This document shows positions 43,254-50,847 of a stretch of 64,000 nt of DNA, one piece after another. This DNA is from Quadrisphaera sp. RL12-1S (lineage in GTDB: Bacteria; Actinomycetota; Actinomycetes; Actinomycetales; Quadrisphaeraceae). Position 1 is the first letter of the stretch. Each line of letters opens with the position of its first letter. The translations under genes were made by a program, and so were the position numbers. The DNA is taken from positions 1 to 64,000 of the forward strand of contig NZ_JACNME010000015.1 of the NCBI RefSeq assembly GCF_014270065.1, written 5' to 3'. A model generated the notes under the pieces. It ran no database searches. It was not told the origin of the DNA and saw only the letters and a program-made list of their open reading frames with translations.

Positions 43254-44513
43254 TCAGCGGACGGGCTCGAGCACCTCGAGGCCGCCCATGAAGGGGCGCA
43301 GCGCCGCGGGGACCACCACGGAGCCGTCGGGCTGCTGGTGGTTCTCGAGGATGGCCACCAGCCAGCGCGTCGTGGCGAGGGTGCCGTTGAGGGTGGCCAC
43401 GGGGCGCGTGGCGCCGTCGTCGCTGCGCTCGCGCACCGACAGGCGCCGCGCCTGGAAGGTGGTGCAGTTCGACGTCGAGGTGAGCTCGCGGTAGCGGCCC
43501 TGCGACGGGACCCAGCCCTCGCAGTCGAACTTGCGGGCGGCGCTGGTGCCGAGGTCGCCGGCGGCCACGTCGATGACGCGGTAGGGCACCTCGACCGCCT
43601 GGAGCACCTCCTCCTCCCAGGCGAGGAGCCGCTCGTGCTCGGCGGCGGCGTCCTCCTGCCGGCAGAAGCTGAACATCTCCACCTTGTGGAACTGGTGCAC
43701 GCGGATGATGCCGCGGGTGTCCCGCCCGTGGCTGCCGGCCTCCCGGCGGTAGCAGGCCGACCAGCCGGCGTAGCGCTTCGGCCCGGCCGCGAGGTCGAGG
43801 ATCTCGTCGGCGTGGTAGCCGGCTAGGGCCACCTCCGAGGTGCCCACGAGGTACAGGTCGTCAGCGGCGAGGCGGTAGACCTCGTCGGCGTGCTCGCCGA
43901 GGAACCCGGTGCCGGCCATGACCTCGGGCTTGACCAGCGTGGGGGTGATCATGGGGCTGAAGCCGTTGGCGACGGCGCGGTCGACCGCCAGGTTGAGCAG
44001 GGCGAGCTCCAGCCGCGCTCCCACCCCGGTCAGGAAGTAGAACCGCGAGCCCGAGACCTTCGCGCCGCGCTCCACGTCGATGGCGCCCAGCAGCTCGCCC
44101 AGCTCGAGGTGGTCCTTCGGGGCCTCCAGCGAGGGCGGGGTGCCCACCTCGCGCAGCACCACGAAGTCGTCCTCGCCGCCGGGAGGGGCGCCCTGCACCA
44201 CGTTCGCGAGGCTGCGGATGAGCCGGTCGTACTCGGCGCCCTGGGCCTCGGCCTCCGCGGCGGCGGTCTTCGCCTGCTCGGCGAGGTCCTTGGCGCGGGC
44301 GAGCAGCGCGGCCTTCTCGTCCCCCTTCGCCTGGGCGACCTGCTTGCCGAGCGCCTTCTGCTCCGCGCGCAGCCCCTCGGAGGTCGTCATGGCCGCTCGG
44401 CGGGCAGTGTCGGCCGCCAGCACGGCGTCGACGACGCCCTCGTCAGCTCCGCGGGCGCGCTGGCTGGCGCGCACCGACTCCGGGTCATCGCGCAGGAGGC
44501 GCACGTCGATCAC
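43254..44513 (-). CDS. serS: Seryl-tRNA synthetase
   Basis: SerS (419 aa) charges tRNA-Ser. The N-terminal coiled-coil arm (about residues 27-100) is clear: [20 protein letters not shown], then [16 protein letters not shown]. The class II core has motif 2 in [23 protein letters not shown], cut here to [15 protein letters not shown], and motif 3 in [17 protein letters not shown]. The GTG at 44513 begins [12 protein letters not shown], the standard N-terminus, and follows TAGTCT by 7 bases, so it is probably leaderless. No tRNA-Ser gene is visible nearby. Confidence 0.97.
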   Translation of the reverse strand: MIDVRLLRDDPESVRASQRARGADEGVVDAVLAADTARRAAMTTSEGLRAEQKALGKQVAQAKGDEKAALLARAKDLAEQAKTAAAEAEAQGAEYDRLIRSLANVVQGAPPGGEDDFVVLREVGTPPSLEAPKDHLELGELLGAIDVERGAKVSGSRFYFLTGVGARLELALLNLAVDRAVANGFSPMITPTLVKPEVMAGTGFLGEHADEVYRLAADDLYLVGTSEVALAGYHADEILDLAAGPKRYAGWSACYRREAGSHGRDTRGIIRVHQFHKVEMFSFCRQEDAAAEHERLLAWEEEVLQAVEVPYRVIDVAAGDLGTSAARKFDCEGWVPSQGRYRELTSTSNCTTFQARRLSVRERSDDGATRPVATLNGTLATTRWLVAILENHQQPDGSVVVPAALRPFMGGLEVLEPVR

Positions 44514-44520
44514 CCCGGCA

Positions 44521-44526
44521 AGACTA
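44521..44526 (-). promoter_or_regulatory. -10 element (TAGTCT) for leaderless serS
   Basis: TAGTCT on the minus strand ends seven bases before the serS GTG. It is only 30 bases from the divergent TAGCGT element, so two promoters share this 55-base gap. Confidence 0.5.
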
Positions 44527-44555
44527 GTCGCGCTGCCCCGCGCGCCTCACGCCGA

Positions 44556-44561
44556 TAGCGT
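44556..44561 (+). promoter_or_regulatory. -10 element (TAGCGT) for leaderless lipid-kinase gene
   Basis: TAGCGT ends seven bases before the GTG at 44569. No ribosome-binding site precedes that start. Confidence 0.5.
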
Positions 44562-44568
44562 TCCGCGC

Positions 44569-45717
44569 GTGACGACCACCGAGCTGATCTCCCTGGTCGT
44601 CGCCGTCGTCGCGCTCGCGCTGGCGGTCATCTCGACGACGGTGGCGGTGCAGCTGCGCCGCAGCATCGCCGAGCGGATCGCCCAGCGCGCCGCGGCCCTC
44701 GAGCGCACCGCGCCGGACCGGCGGCCGCTGGCCGCCGTCGTCGTCAACCCGACCAAGGTGGGGGACGTGGGCGGGGTGCGCACGGCCCTGGACCGGGCGT
44801 GCCGGGACCTGGAGTGGCGCGAGCCGCTGTGGCTGGAGACCACCGCGGAGGACCCCGGCACCAGCCAGGCGCGGCGAGCGCTGGCCGCGGGAGCCGACGT
44901 CGTGGTGGCCTTCGGGGGTGACGGCACCGTGCGGCGGGTGGCGGCGGTGCTCGCGGGCACGGGGACCCCGCTGGGGCTGGTCCCCGCGGGCACCGGGAAC
45001 CTCCTGGCGCGCAACCTCGACGTCGTCACCTCCCGCGCGGCGGAGATCGCCCCGGACGACGTCGAGGCGGCCATGCGCGTGGTGCTGTCCGGCATCGACC
45101 GGCGCATCGACGTCGGCTGGATCTCCCTGGAGCGCCCCGGCGCCGAGCAGCCCGACGCCGAGGAGTGCTTCCTCGTGATGGCCGGCATGGGGTTCGACGC
45201 GGAGATCATGGCCGGCGCGCCCGAGGCGCTCAAGGCCCGGGTGGGGCCGGCCGCGTACTTCGTGTCGGGCCTGCAGCGGTTCAACGGGGACCGCGTGCGC
45301 ATGGACATCACCGTGGACGGCGTGCCGCACCGCCGCCGCGTGCGCACGGCCGTGGTCGGCAACGTGGGCCGCGTGCAGGGCGGCCTGGCGCTGATGCCGG
45401 ACGCCGAGGTGGACGACGGCTACCTCGACGTGCTCGCGATCGGCCCGCGCGGGGTGGTGGGCTGGCTGGACGTGGCGGGCCGCGTCATCACGCGCCGCAC
45501 CTGGGGCGACCAGCGCCTGGCCCACTGGCGCGGCCAGCGCATCGACCTGGAGGCCGAGCAGCCCCAGGAGGCGCAGATCGACGGCGACCCGATCGGGGAG
45601 GTGCTGTCCATGCGCGTCCGGGTGGACGAGGGGGCGCTGGTGGTGCGCGTGTCCAACCGCGCCCCGCGCCGACCGGTCAGCGCTCGGGCGCGGATCCGGG
45701 CGCTGCACCTGCGCTGA
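44569..45717 (+). CDS. Diacylglycerol/sphingosine kinase-family lipid kinase
   Basis: This 382-residue protein has one N-terminal membrane helix (residues 5-28) followed by a DAGK catalytic domain. It has VVVNPTKVGD near residue 60, the ATP-binding GGDGTVRRVAAVLAG, and the PAGTGNLLARNL motif. The C-terminal lobe holds GMGFDAEIMAG and a final QIDGDPIGE. It probably phosphorylates a lipid such as diacylglycerol at the membrane. It resembles Rv2252/YegS proteins but has the extra N-terminal helix. Its 3' end overlaps pheA on the other strand by 41 bases. Confidence 0.88.
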   Translation: MTTTELISLVVAVVALALAVISTTVAVQLRRSIAERIAQRAAALERTAPDRRPLAAVVVNPTKVGDVGGVRTALDRACRDLEWREPLWLETTAEDPGTSQARRALAAGADVVVAFGGDGTVRRVAAVLAGTGTPLGLVPAGTGNLLARNLDVVTSRAAEIAPDDVEAAMRVVLSGIDRRIDVGWISLERPGAEQPDAEECFLVMAGMGFDAEIMAGAPEALKARVGPAAYFVSGLQRFNGDRVRMDITVDGVPHRRRVRTAVVGNVGRVQGGLALMPDAEVDDGYLDVLAIGPRGVVGWLDVAGRVITRRTWGDQRLAHWRGQRIDLEAEQPQEAQIDGDPIGEVLSMRVRVDEGALVVRVSNRAPRRPVSARARIRALHLR

Positions 45718-46639
45718 GCAGCGCGGCCAGCCAGTCGCGGGCGGCGGTGAAGTCGCTGTCGGCCGTGCCGGCCGGCGGCACGGGCGCGAGGCCGTCGGCG
45801 CGCGGGTAGGAGCCCAGGAACCGCACCTGCGGGCACACGCGGTGCAGGCCCATCAGCGCCTCGGACACCCGCGGGTCCGCCACGTGCCCCTCGCAGTCGA
45901 TGGAGAACGTGTACCGGCCCAGCTCGGTGCCCTGCGGGCGCGACTCGATGCGGGTCAGGTTGATGCCGCGCGTGGCGAACTGCTCCAGCAGCTCCAGCAG
46001 GGCCCCGGAGCGGTCCTGCGCCAGGGACGCCGCCACGGTGGTCTTGTCGGACCCGGTGGGCGGCGGGGGTGCGGTGGCCCTGCTGACGACGACGAAGCGC
46101 GTGACGGCGCCGGCGTTGTCCGCCACGTCGCGGGCCAGGACGTCCAGGCCGGCGGCGGCGGCGGCAGGCTCGGCGCACAGGGCGGCGTCGTAGGGGGCGT
46201 CGGGAGCGGCACCGCCGAGGACCTGGGCGGCGGCGGCCGTCGACAGCGCCGGGACGGCCACGGCGAGGGGGAGGTGCTGGGACAGCCAGCCGCGGCACTG
46301 GGCGAGGGCGTGCGGGTGGCTGCCGACGCGCCGCACGCCGGTGAGGGCCGTGCCGGGGCGGGCTGCGAGCACGAACGCCACCGGGACGAGCACCTCGGCG
46401 CGGATGGACAGCGGACGTCCCGCCCCGAGGGCGTCCAGGGTGGAGGTCACGCCGCCCTCGACGGAGTTCTCGATGGGGACGACGGCGAGGTCGGCGGCTC
46501 CCTCGCGGACGGCGTTGAGGGCGGCGTCCACGCTGGCCACCGGGATCCTCTCGGCGTCGGCCGCACCCGGGGCGCGTCCGGCGGCCACCTCGGTGAACGT
46601 GCCGGGCGGGCCCAGGTAGACCAGGCGGGGAGGGGTCAC
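45677..46639 (-). CDS. pheA: Prephenate dehydratase
   Basis: PheA (320 aa) converts prephenate to phenylpyruvate in phenylalanine synthesis. The periplasmic-binding-like catalytic region shows YLGPPGTFTEVAA, VPIENSVEGGVTSTLD and the TRFVVVSRA motif with the essential Thr. The regulatory ACT domain (about 205-285) includes GALLELLEQFATRGINLTRIESRP, cut here to LLEQFATRGINLTRIESRP, the phenylalanine-binding region. The GTG at 46639 follows TACGGT by six bases. The enzyme lacks a fused chorismate mutase, as is usual in actinobacteria. Confidence 0.95.
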   Translation of the reverse strand: MTPPRLVYLGPPGTFTEVAAGRAPGAADAERIPVASVDAALNAVREGAADLAVVPIENSVEGGVTSTLDALGAGRPLSIRAEVLVPVAFVLAARPGTALTGVRRVGSHPHALAQCRGWLSQHLPLAVAVPALSTAAAAQVLGGAAPDAPYDAALCAEPAAAAAGLDVLARDVADNAGAVTRFVVVSRATAPPPPTGSDKTTVAASLAQDRSGALLELLEQFATRGINLTRIESRPQGTELGRYTFSIDCEGHVADPRVSEALMGLHRVCPQVRFLGSYPRADGLAPVPPAGTADSDFTAARDWLAALLSAGAAPGSAPER

Positions 46640-46645
46640 CCCCGC

Positions 46646-46651
46646 ACCGTA
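46646..46651 (-). promoter_or_regulatory. -10 element (TACGGT) for leaderless pheA
   Basis: TACGGT is followed by six bases and the pheA GTG at 46639, with no ribosome site. Confidence 0.45.
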
Positions 46652-46661
46652 CCGACCCTGC

Positions 46662-47129
46662 TCAGGCGCCCAGGCGGTGCTCGACGGACTGCGCCGCCGC
46701 CGGGGCGAAGGGGACCAGCGCCCACACCGTGCGGTGCCCCGCGGTGTCGACCGAGGTGCCCCAGCGGCGTGCGATCTCCTCGACGATGTAGAGCCCGCGG
46801 CCGCAGGTGTCGAGCGGGTCGGCGTCGTGGGCCTCCAGCTCGCGCGGAGGTCCGTCCCCCCCGCCGCCGTCGACCACCTCGACGGCCACCTCCTCCCCCG
46901 TGAGGCGCCAGCGCACGAGCAGGCCGCCGTCGAGGGGCGTGCCGTGCCGCACGGCGTTGCCGACGAGCTCGCTGGTGACCACCGCGACGTCGTCGGCGAC
47001 CGGCGAGGTGCGCGGGTCGCGCAGGAGGTCGTCGTGGAGGGCGCGCCGCACGGAGGACACCTCCTGCGGCTCGTGGCGCACGCGCACGCACCGCACGGTG
47101 CTGGCGGGCACTTCGATGCTGACCGGCAC
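46662..47129 (-). CDS. RsbW-like ATP-binding protein (anti-sigma factor family)
   Basis: This small GHKL ATPase (155 aa) belongs to the RsbW/SpoIIAB-like group widespread in actinobacteria. It has VVTSELVGNAVRHGTPLDGG (N-box) and DTCGRGLYIVEEIARRWG (G2-like box). Such proteins bind and inhibit sigma-B/F-type factors or phosphorylate their antagonists. The GTG at 47129 gives an N-terminus VPVSIEVPAST of family type; a longer in-frame start at 47270 would include the promoter. A GAGGGG ribosome site lies upstream. A sigma-B/F-like promoter precedes it (47181-47204), suggesting feedback control. The partner sigma factor is not in this window. Confidence 0.8.
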   Translation of the reverse strand: MPVSIEVPASTVRCVRVRHEPQEVSSVRRALHDDLLRDPRTSPVADDVAVVTSELVGNAVRHGTPLDGGLLVRWRLTGEEVAVEVVDGGGGDGPPRELEAHDADPLDTCGRGLYIVEEIARRWGTSVDTAGHRTVWALVPFAPAAAQSVEHRLGA

Positions 47130-47180
47130 GCTGATCGACCCCTCGTCTCGGCCTCGTCTCGACTCCGACCCTGGGGTGAG

Positions 47181-47204
47181 TACCCCCGGTCCGCCCGGTG
47201 AAAC
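47181..47204 (-). promoter_or_regulatory. Sigma-B/F-type promoter before the RsbW-like gene
   Basis: On the minus strand GTTT (47204-47201) and GGGTA (47185-47181) are separated by 15 bases, matching the GTTT-N14-16-GGGTA pattern of sigma-B/F-family promoters. The predicted start point lies about 45 bases before the GTG at 47129. GTTT is rare in this DNA. Confidence 0.55.
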
Positions 47205-47240
47205 CGCCGGATCGGCCCGGTGGGGGGATCGTGACCGGAC

Positions 47241-47258
47241 CGCGACCACCCGGTCGCG
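47241..47258 (-). terminator. Hairpin after quinone oxidoreductase gene
   Basis: A 7-base perfect stem (47241-47247 and 47252-47258) with a 4-base loop lies 28 bases after the quinone oxidoreductase stop on the minus strand. No T-run follows. Confidence 0.4.
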
Positions 47259-47285
47259 CAGGAGGAGCACGTCACGGGCCCCGGC

Positions 47286-48296
47286 TCAGGCGGTCGCGTC
47301 GACGAGGACCTTGCCCACGGTCCCGCCCTCCACGGCGGTGTGCGCCTGGGCGGTCTCGGCCAGCGGGAGCACGGTCAGGGGCAGACCGGCCTCCCTGCCC
47401 ACCCGCACGGCGCCCGCGTCCACGGCGGCCGCGACGTCCTCGACGGCGGCCGCCTTCGCCGCCCGGGGGGCGGTGTAGACCAGCACGAAGTGCCACTGGG
47501 CGTTGAGGGTCATCTGGTCGCGCAGCGGCACGGTGAGCTGCTCGCCGGGAGTGCCCGCGTACAGGGCGACGGCTCCGTGCTGGGCGAGGACCGCGGAGTC
47601 GAGGGCCGCGTTGGCCCCGGAGACCTCCACGACGACGTCGACACCGCCGGGCACCACCTGCCGCACCCTCGCGGCGACGTCCTCGCGGCGGTAGTCGATG
47701 ACGTCGTGGGCGCCGGCGGCCGCTGCCAGCTGCGCCTTCTCGGGCCCGGAGACGGTGGCGAGCACACGCGCACCGGCCCACGCGGCCAGCTGCACGGCGG
47801 CGTTGCCGACGGCTCCGGCACCGCCCTGCACCAGCACGGTGCGCCCCTCGAAGGTGCCGGGCGCCACGCGGGAGGGTGCGGACTCCCCGAGGGTGAGGCA
47901 GCGGTGGGCGGTGAGGAACGGGATGCCGAGCGCCGCCCCCAGCTCGAAGGAGGCGTGGTCGGGCAGCGGCACCACGTGGGTGGCGGGGACGAGCACCTGC
48001 TCCGCCGCGGTGCCCCACGGGCGCCCGAAGGCCGCTTCCCAGACCCAGACCCGCCGGCCCAGCAGGGCGGCGTCGACGCCCTGCCCGACGGCGTCGACCA
48101 CGCCGGCGCCGTCCTGGTCCGGCACCTGCCAGCCCGCGGCGGGCGCGGTGGTGGAGCGGGACTTCCAGTCCGTGGGGTTCACCCCGGAGAACGCGACCCG
48201 CAGCCTGACCTCGCCGGGACCGGGATCGGGGACGTCCCGCTCGACCAGCTGGAGGACCTCGGGGCCACCGGCCCGCTCGTAGACGACAGCGCGCAC
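47286..48296 (-). CDS. NADPH:quinone oxidoreductase-like MDR protein
   Basis: This zinc-free medium-chain reductase (336 aa) starts VRAVVYERAGGPEVLQL. It has GVNPTDWKSR in the GroES-like domain and the Rossmann motif QGGAGAVGNAAVQLA. It probably reduces quinones or enones with NADPH. It is distinct from the PIG3-type protein at 3454-4494; the two are diverged paralogues. The GTG at 48296 follows GAGGAT by six bases, which could be a -10 of a leaderless message or part of a ribosome site. Confidence 0.85.
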   Translation of the reverse strand: MRAVVYERAGGPEVLQLVERDVPDPGPGEVRLRVAFSGVNPTDWKSRSTTAPAAGWQVPDQDGAGVVDAVGQGVDAALLGRRVWVWEAAFGRPWGTAAEQVLVPATHVVPLPDHASFELGAALGIPFLTAHRCLTLGESAPSRVAPGTFEGRTVLVQGGAGAVGNAAVQLAAWAGARVLATVSGPEKAQLAAAAGAHDVIDYRREDVAARVRQVVPGGVDVVVEVSGANAALDSAVLAQHGAVALYAGTPGEQLTVPLRDQMTLNAQWHFVLVYTAPRAAKAAAVEDVAAAVDAGAVRVGREAGLPLTVLPLAETAQAHTAVEGGTVGKVLVDATA

Positions 48297-48382
48297 CCCC
48301 TCATCCTCGCGGTGATCGGCTGCCGCGCACGGCGGACGCGTCGTGCGGTGGGGAGAGCGCGGGGATGGCCGATGATGGAGCG

Positions 48383-48598
48383 GTGAGCGGTGGCATCCAC
48401 ACACAGGTGCGCGTCGACGTGGTCCCGCTGACGTGCGCGCGCTGCCGGCTGCCCGTCCCGGCGGGCCAGCGCCACCTGCGGCACGTGGACACGCGCGCCA
48501 CGCCCGCCGTGCGCTTCGTGGAGTGCGGTGACTGCGCGCGGCGCGCGGGCCGCGGCGACCTGCTCGACGCCCGTCCCGGCGCGCGCCAGGCCCCCTGA
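48383..48598 (+). CDS. Small protein with two CxxC motifs
   Basis: This 71-residue protein has LTCARCRLPV near the N-terminus and VECGDCARRAG near the C-terminus, a zinc-ribbon-like arrangement of four Cys. No other domain is visible. The GTG at 48383 lies six bases after GATGAT; an ATG at 48365 would add six residues and is possible. It is transcribed away from the quinone oxidoreductase gene. I do not recognise the family. DNA, RNA or protein binding are all open. Confidence 0.55.
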   Translation: MSGGIHTQVRVDVVPLTCARCRLPVPAGQRHLRHVDTRATPAVRFVECGDCARRAGRGDLLDARPGARQAP

Positions 48599-48624
48599 CC
48601 GTCTCCCGACGGTGCGCGAGCGGG

Positions 48625-49905
48625 TCAGGTCTGGGGCGCGGTCCACTGCTCCCAGCTCAACACCCAGTCACCCAACCCGTTCGTCAGCTCCATCGCACGA
48701 TCCGTCCCCGTCACCTCCACCACATCCCCCCGCCGAGACAGGTCGAAGAACCACTTCGCGTTCGCATCCGAGACGTTCAAGCACCCGTGCGAGACGTTGC
48801 GGTGCCCCTGCGCAGCCACCGACCACGGCGCCCCGTGCACGAACTCCCCCGAGTTCGCGATCCGCGTGGCCCACTTCACCTGCGTCGCGTAGTCCTGCCC
48901 CACCGTGCGCCCGTCCATCAAGAAGTCCGCGTGCTTCTCCAGCACCAGGTGCACCCCCGACCGCGTCACGAACGCCGGATCCGCATCCTCCCGACCCGCC
49001 GAGATCGGGATCACCCGCGCCACCGCCCCGTTGACCCGCACCGTCATCTGGTGGGAATCCGTATCAGCGGTCGAGACGTGCGCATCCCCCACGGTGAAGT
49101 CCGCCGCCCGGTCCGAAGACCCCCACCGACCCCCCACCCGCACCTGCGTCATCGCCGCCTTCACCGACACCACCGTCCCCGCCGGCCAGTACACCCGCGG
49201 ACGCCAGTGCACCTCCGAGTCCGTCACCCACCGCCACGCACCCTCCACCGCCGACCCGTCAGGGGCCTTCGTGCTCACGGACACCGCACCGGTCACCCCC
49301 GCACGGTCAGCCACCGGCACCGGCACCGCGAAGATCAGCGCCACCGGCATCCCGACGCCCACCACCTCACCGTCCAGCGGCATCATCTTCACCCCCGCCA
49401 CCTGGTCAGCCCCGGCCACCGTGAACGCGACCTGCGCCGAGGCGGCACCGGGAGCGGCAGCAGCACCGGTGGCGGACGGCGAGGCGCTCCCGGAGCCCGA
49501 CGGGCTGGAGCTGGCGGCCGCGCCCGCCGGGGCAGCCGTGGCCGTGGCGGTGTAGGCGGCACCCAGCGCCAGCGGCGCCGTGGGGCTCCAGGTGCCGTCG
49601 GAGCCCAGGGATCCCTCCACCGCGGCGCCGTCTGCCCCGGTGACCACCACCGAGGCCAGCGAGCCGCCCGTGACGGACGCCCTCACCACGGGCCGCCGAG
49701 ACGCCACCTGCCCAGCGGAGACGCCGTCCACCGCCACCTGGACCTGCACCGGGACGGGGGCGGGGGCGCTGGAGGAGGGCGAGCCGGCCGCCGAGGACCC
49801 CGAGGGGCCGCACCCCGCCAGCAGACCGCCGCCTCCGAGCGCACCACCGGCCAGGGCCAGCAGGAACGCCCGCCGACCCGTGCCGACCACCACCCCGTGC
49901 TCCAC
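48625..49905 (-). CDS. L,D-transpeptidase lipoprotein (YkuD with Ig-like domains)
   Basis: This lipoprotein (426 aa) makes 3-3 cross-links in peptidoglycan. The signal sequence has twin Arg (GRRAFLLALAGG) and a lipobox LLAGC with Cys32, followed by a Ser/Pro linker, an Ig-like domain, a Ser/Ala-rich spacer, a second Ig-like domain and the YkuD domain. The catalytic site is GAPWSVAAQGHRNVSHGCLN, with His and the nucleophilic Cys. The domain plan is that of LdtMt2. The GTG at 49905 follows TACCCT by six bases. From about 49400 down to 48640 codon use changes to GGG, ACG, GAT, TTG and CGT, unlike the 5' part and the neighbours. Confidence 0.93.
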   Translation of the reverse strand: MEHGVVVGTGRRAFLLALAGGALGGGGLLAGCGPSGSSAAGSPSSSAPAPVPVQVQVAVDGVSAGQVASRRPVVRASVTGGSLASVVVTGADGAAVEGSLGSDGTWSPTAPLALGAAYTATATAAPAGAAASSSPSGSGSASPSATGAAAAPGAASAQVAFTVAGADQVAGVKMMPLDGEVVGVGMPVALIFAVPVPVADRAGVTGAVSVSTKAPDGSAVEGAWRWVTDSEVHWRPRVYWPAGTVVSVKAAMTQVRVGGRWGSSDRAADFTVGDAHVSTADTDSHQMTVRVNGAVARVIPISAGREDADPAFVTRSGVHLVLEKHADFLMDGRTVGQDYATQVKWATRIANSGEFVHGAPWSVAAQGHRNVSHGCLNVSDANAKWFFDLSRRGDVVEVTGTDRAMELTNGLGDWVLSWEQWTAPQT

Positions 49906-49911
49906 CGCTCC

Positions 49912-49917
49912 AGGGTA
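49912..49917 (-). promoter_or_regulatory. -10 element (TACCCT) for leaderless L,D-transpeptidase gene
   Basis: TACCCT is followed by six bases and the GTG at 49905. No ribosome site is seen. Confidence 0.45.
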
Positions 49918-49989
49918 GGTCGCCGACCGCCTCCACCCGGGTGCTTCGCGAGCAGCGCTCGGACCCGTCCACCGTCGCCGCACGTCAGC

Positions 49990-50760
49990 TCACCGGCCCG
50001 CGACGACCGGGTCCGCCACGAGGAGGACGACGGACGTGGACGCGCACCCGGTGATCCCGCTGGCGGGCACGAACGCCGCGGCCGTCTGACCGGGCGGGTA
50101 CACCCGCAGGCCCGTCGCGGCCTGCGGCCGGCACTGGGAGCTGTCGTAGTTCCCGGCCTCGGCCACGCTGATGTTCGCGTAGGCGGACGCGCCGGCGCCG
50201 AGCCGCACGAGCGACGGCGTGCCCTCGCGCGAGGCCGCCGCCCCCAGCTGCTGGCCCGAGCTCCCCGTCACCAGGGACACGCCGGGGTTGCCGTAGAGGG
50301 TGCAGGCGGACCCGCCCTGGTTGGTGAACTGGATCGTGTAGTGCTGGTGGCCGGCGCTCGCGCCGCCGTCCCCGGGCAGGAGCGACAGGGCCAGCTGGCC
50401 GGTGCTGCACACCGGCGTCCCACCACCGCCACCACCGGCGCCACCACCGGCGCCACCACCACCGGCAGCGGCGCTCGAGCTGCCGCCGCCCGCCGGCGTC
50501 GTGGACGGGACGGAGGCGGGGGAGGTGGTCGAGGTCTGACCGGGAGCGCTCGTCGTGTCCGAGGGCGCCGGGCTGGACGGGGCGCCGGAGGGGGTGCTGG
50601 CCGAGGCGCTGCTCAGGGGTGCGGTGGAGCTGGGGGAGGCGTCCTGGACGCTCCCGGAGAACGAGCACCCGCTGACCAGCGCCACCAGCGCGCCTGCGCC
50701 GCCCAGCACCGCCCACCGGCGTGCGGCGTCACGGGTGGGGCCTGTCGTCGTCCTGATCAC
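49990..50760 (-). CDS. DUF4232-type lipoprotein
   Basis: This secreted protein (256 aa) has a lipobox ALVSGC (Cys32), a long Ser/Thr/Pro/Gly linker to about residue 115, and a C-terminal DUF4232 domain. That domain shows PVCSTGQLALSLL, a YTIQFTNQGGSACTLYGNPGVSLV segment (cut here to QFTNQGGSACTLYGNPG) and a final GITGCASTSVVLLV, with four Cys likely to form disulfides. The function of the family is unknown. The GTG at 50760 follows TACCGT by six bases. It lies between the L,D-transpeptidase gene and a histidine kinase gene, which suggests a cell-envelope role. Confidence 0.82.
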   Translation of the reverse strand: MIRTTTGPTRDAARRWAVLGGAGALVALVSGCSFSGSVQDASPSSTAPLSSASASTPSGAPSSPAPSDTTSAPGQTSTTSPASVPSTTPAGGGSSSAAAGGGGAGGGAGGGGGGTPVCSTGQLALSLLPGDGGASAGHQHYTIQFTNQGGSACTLYGNPGVSLVTGSSGQQLGAAASREGTPSLVRLGAGASAYANISVAEAGNYDSSQCRPQAATGLRVYPPGQTAAAFVPASGITGCASTSVVLLVADPVVAGR

Positions 50761-50766
50761 AGATGA

Positions 50767-50772
50767 ACGGTA
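50767..50772 (-). promoter_or_regulatory. -10 element (TACCGT) for leaderless DUF4232 gene
   Basis: TACCGT is followed by six bases and the GTG at 50760, with no ribosome site. Confidence 0.45.
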
Positions 50773-50847
50773 GGTCGCCGGGGCGACCTGCGCCGGTCAC
50801 CGGTGTGACGGCCCTGCCACGCTCCGGTGCGGTCCTGTGACACGGGC

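Noticed and set aside
40646-43958. Further copies of ATGATCAC/GTGATCATG (near 40646, 42479 and 43947)
   Set aside because: The copies in ppsR and serS are ordinary coding sequence, and the one at 42479 has no second arm nearby. None forms a palindrome like the three reported repeats.
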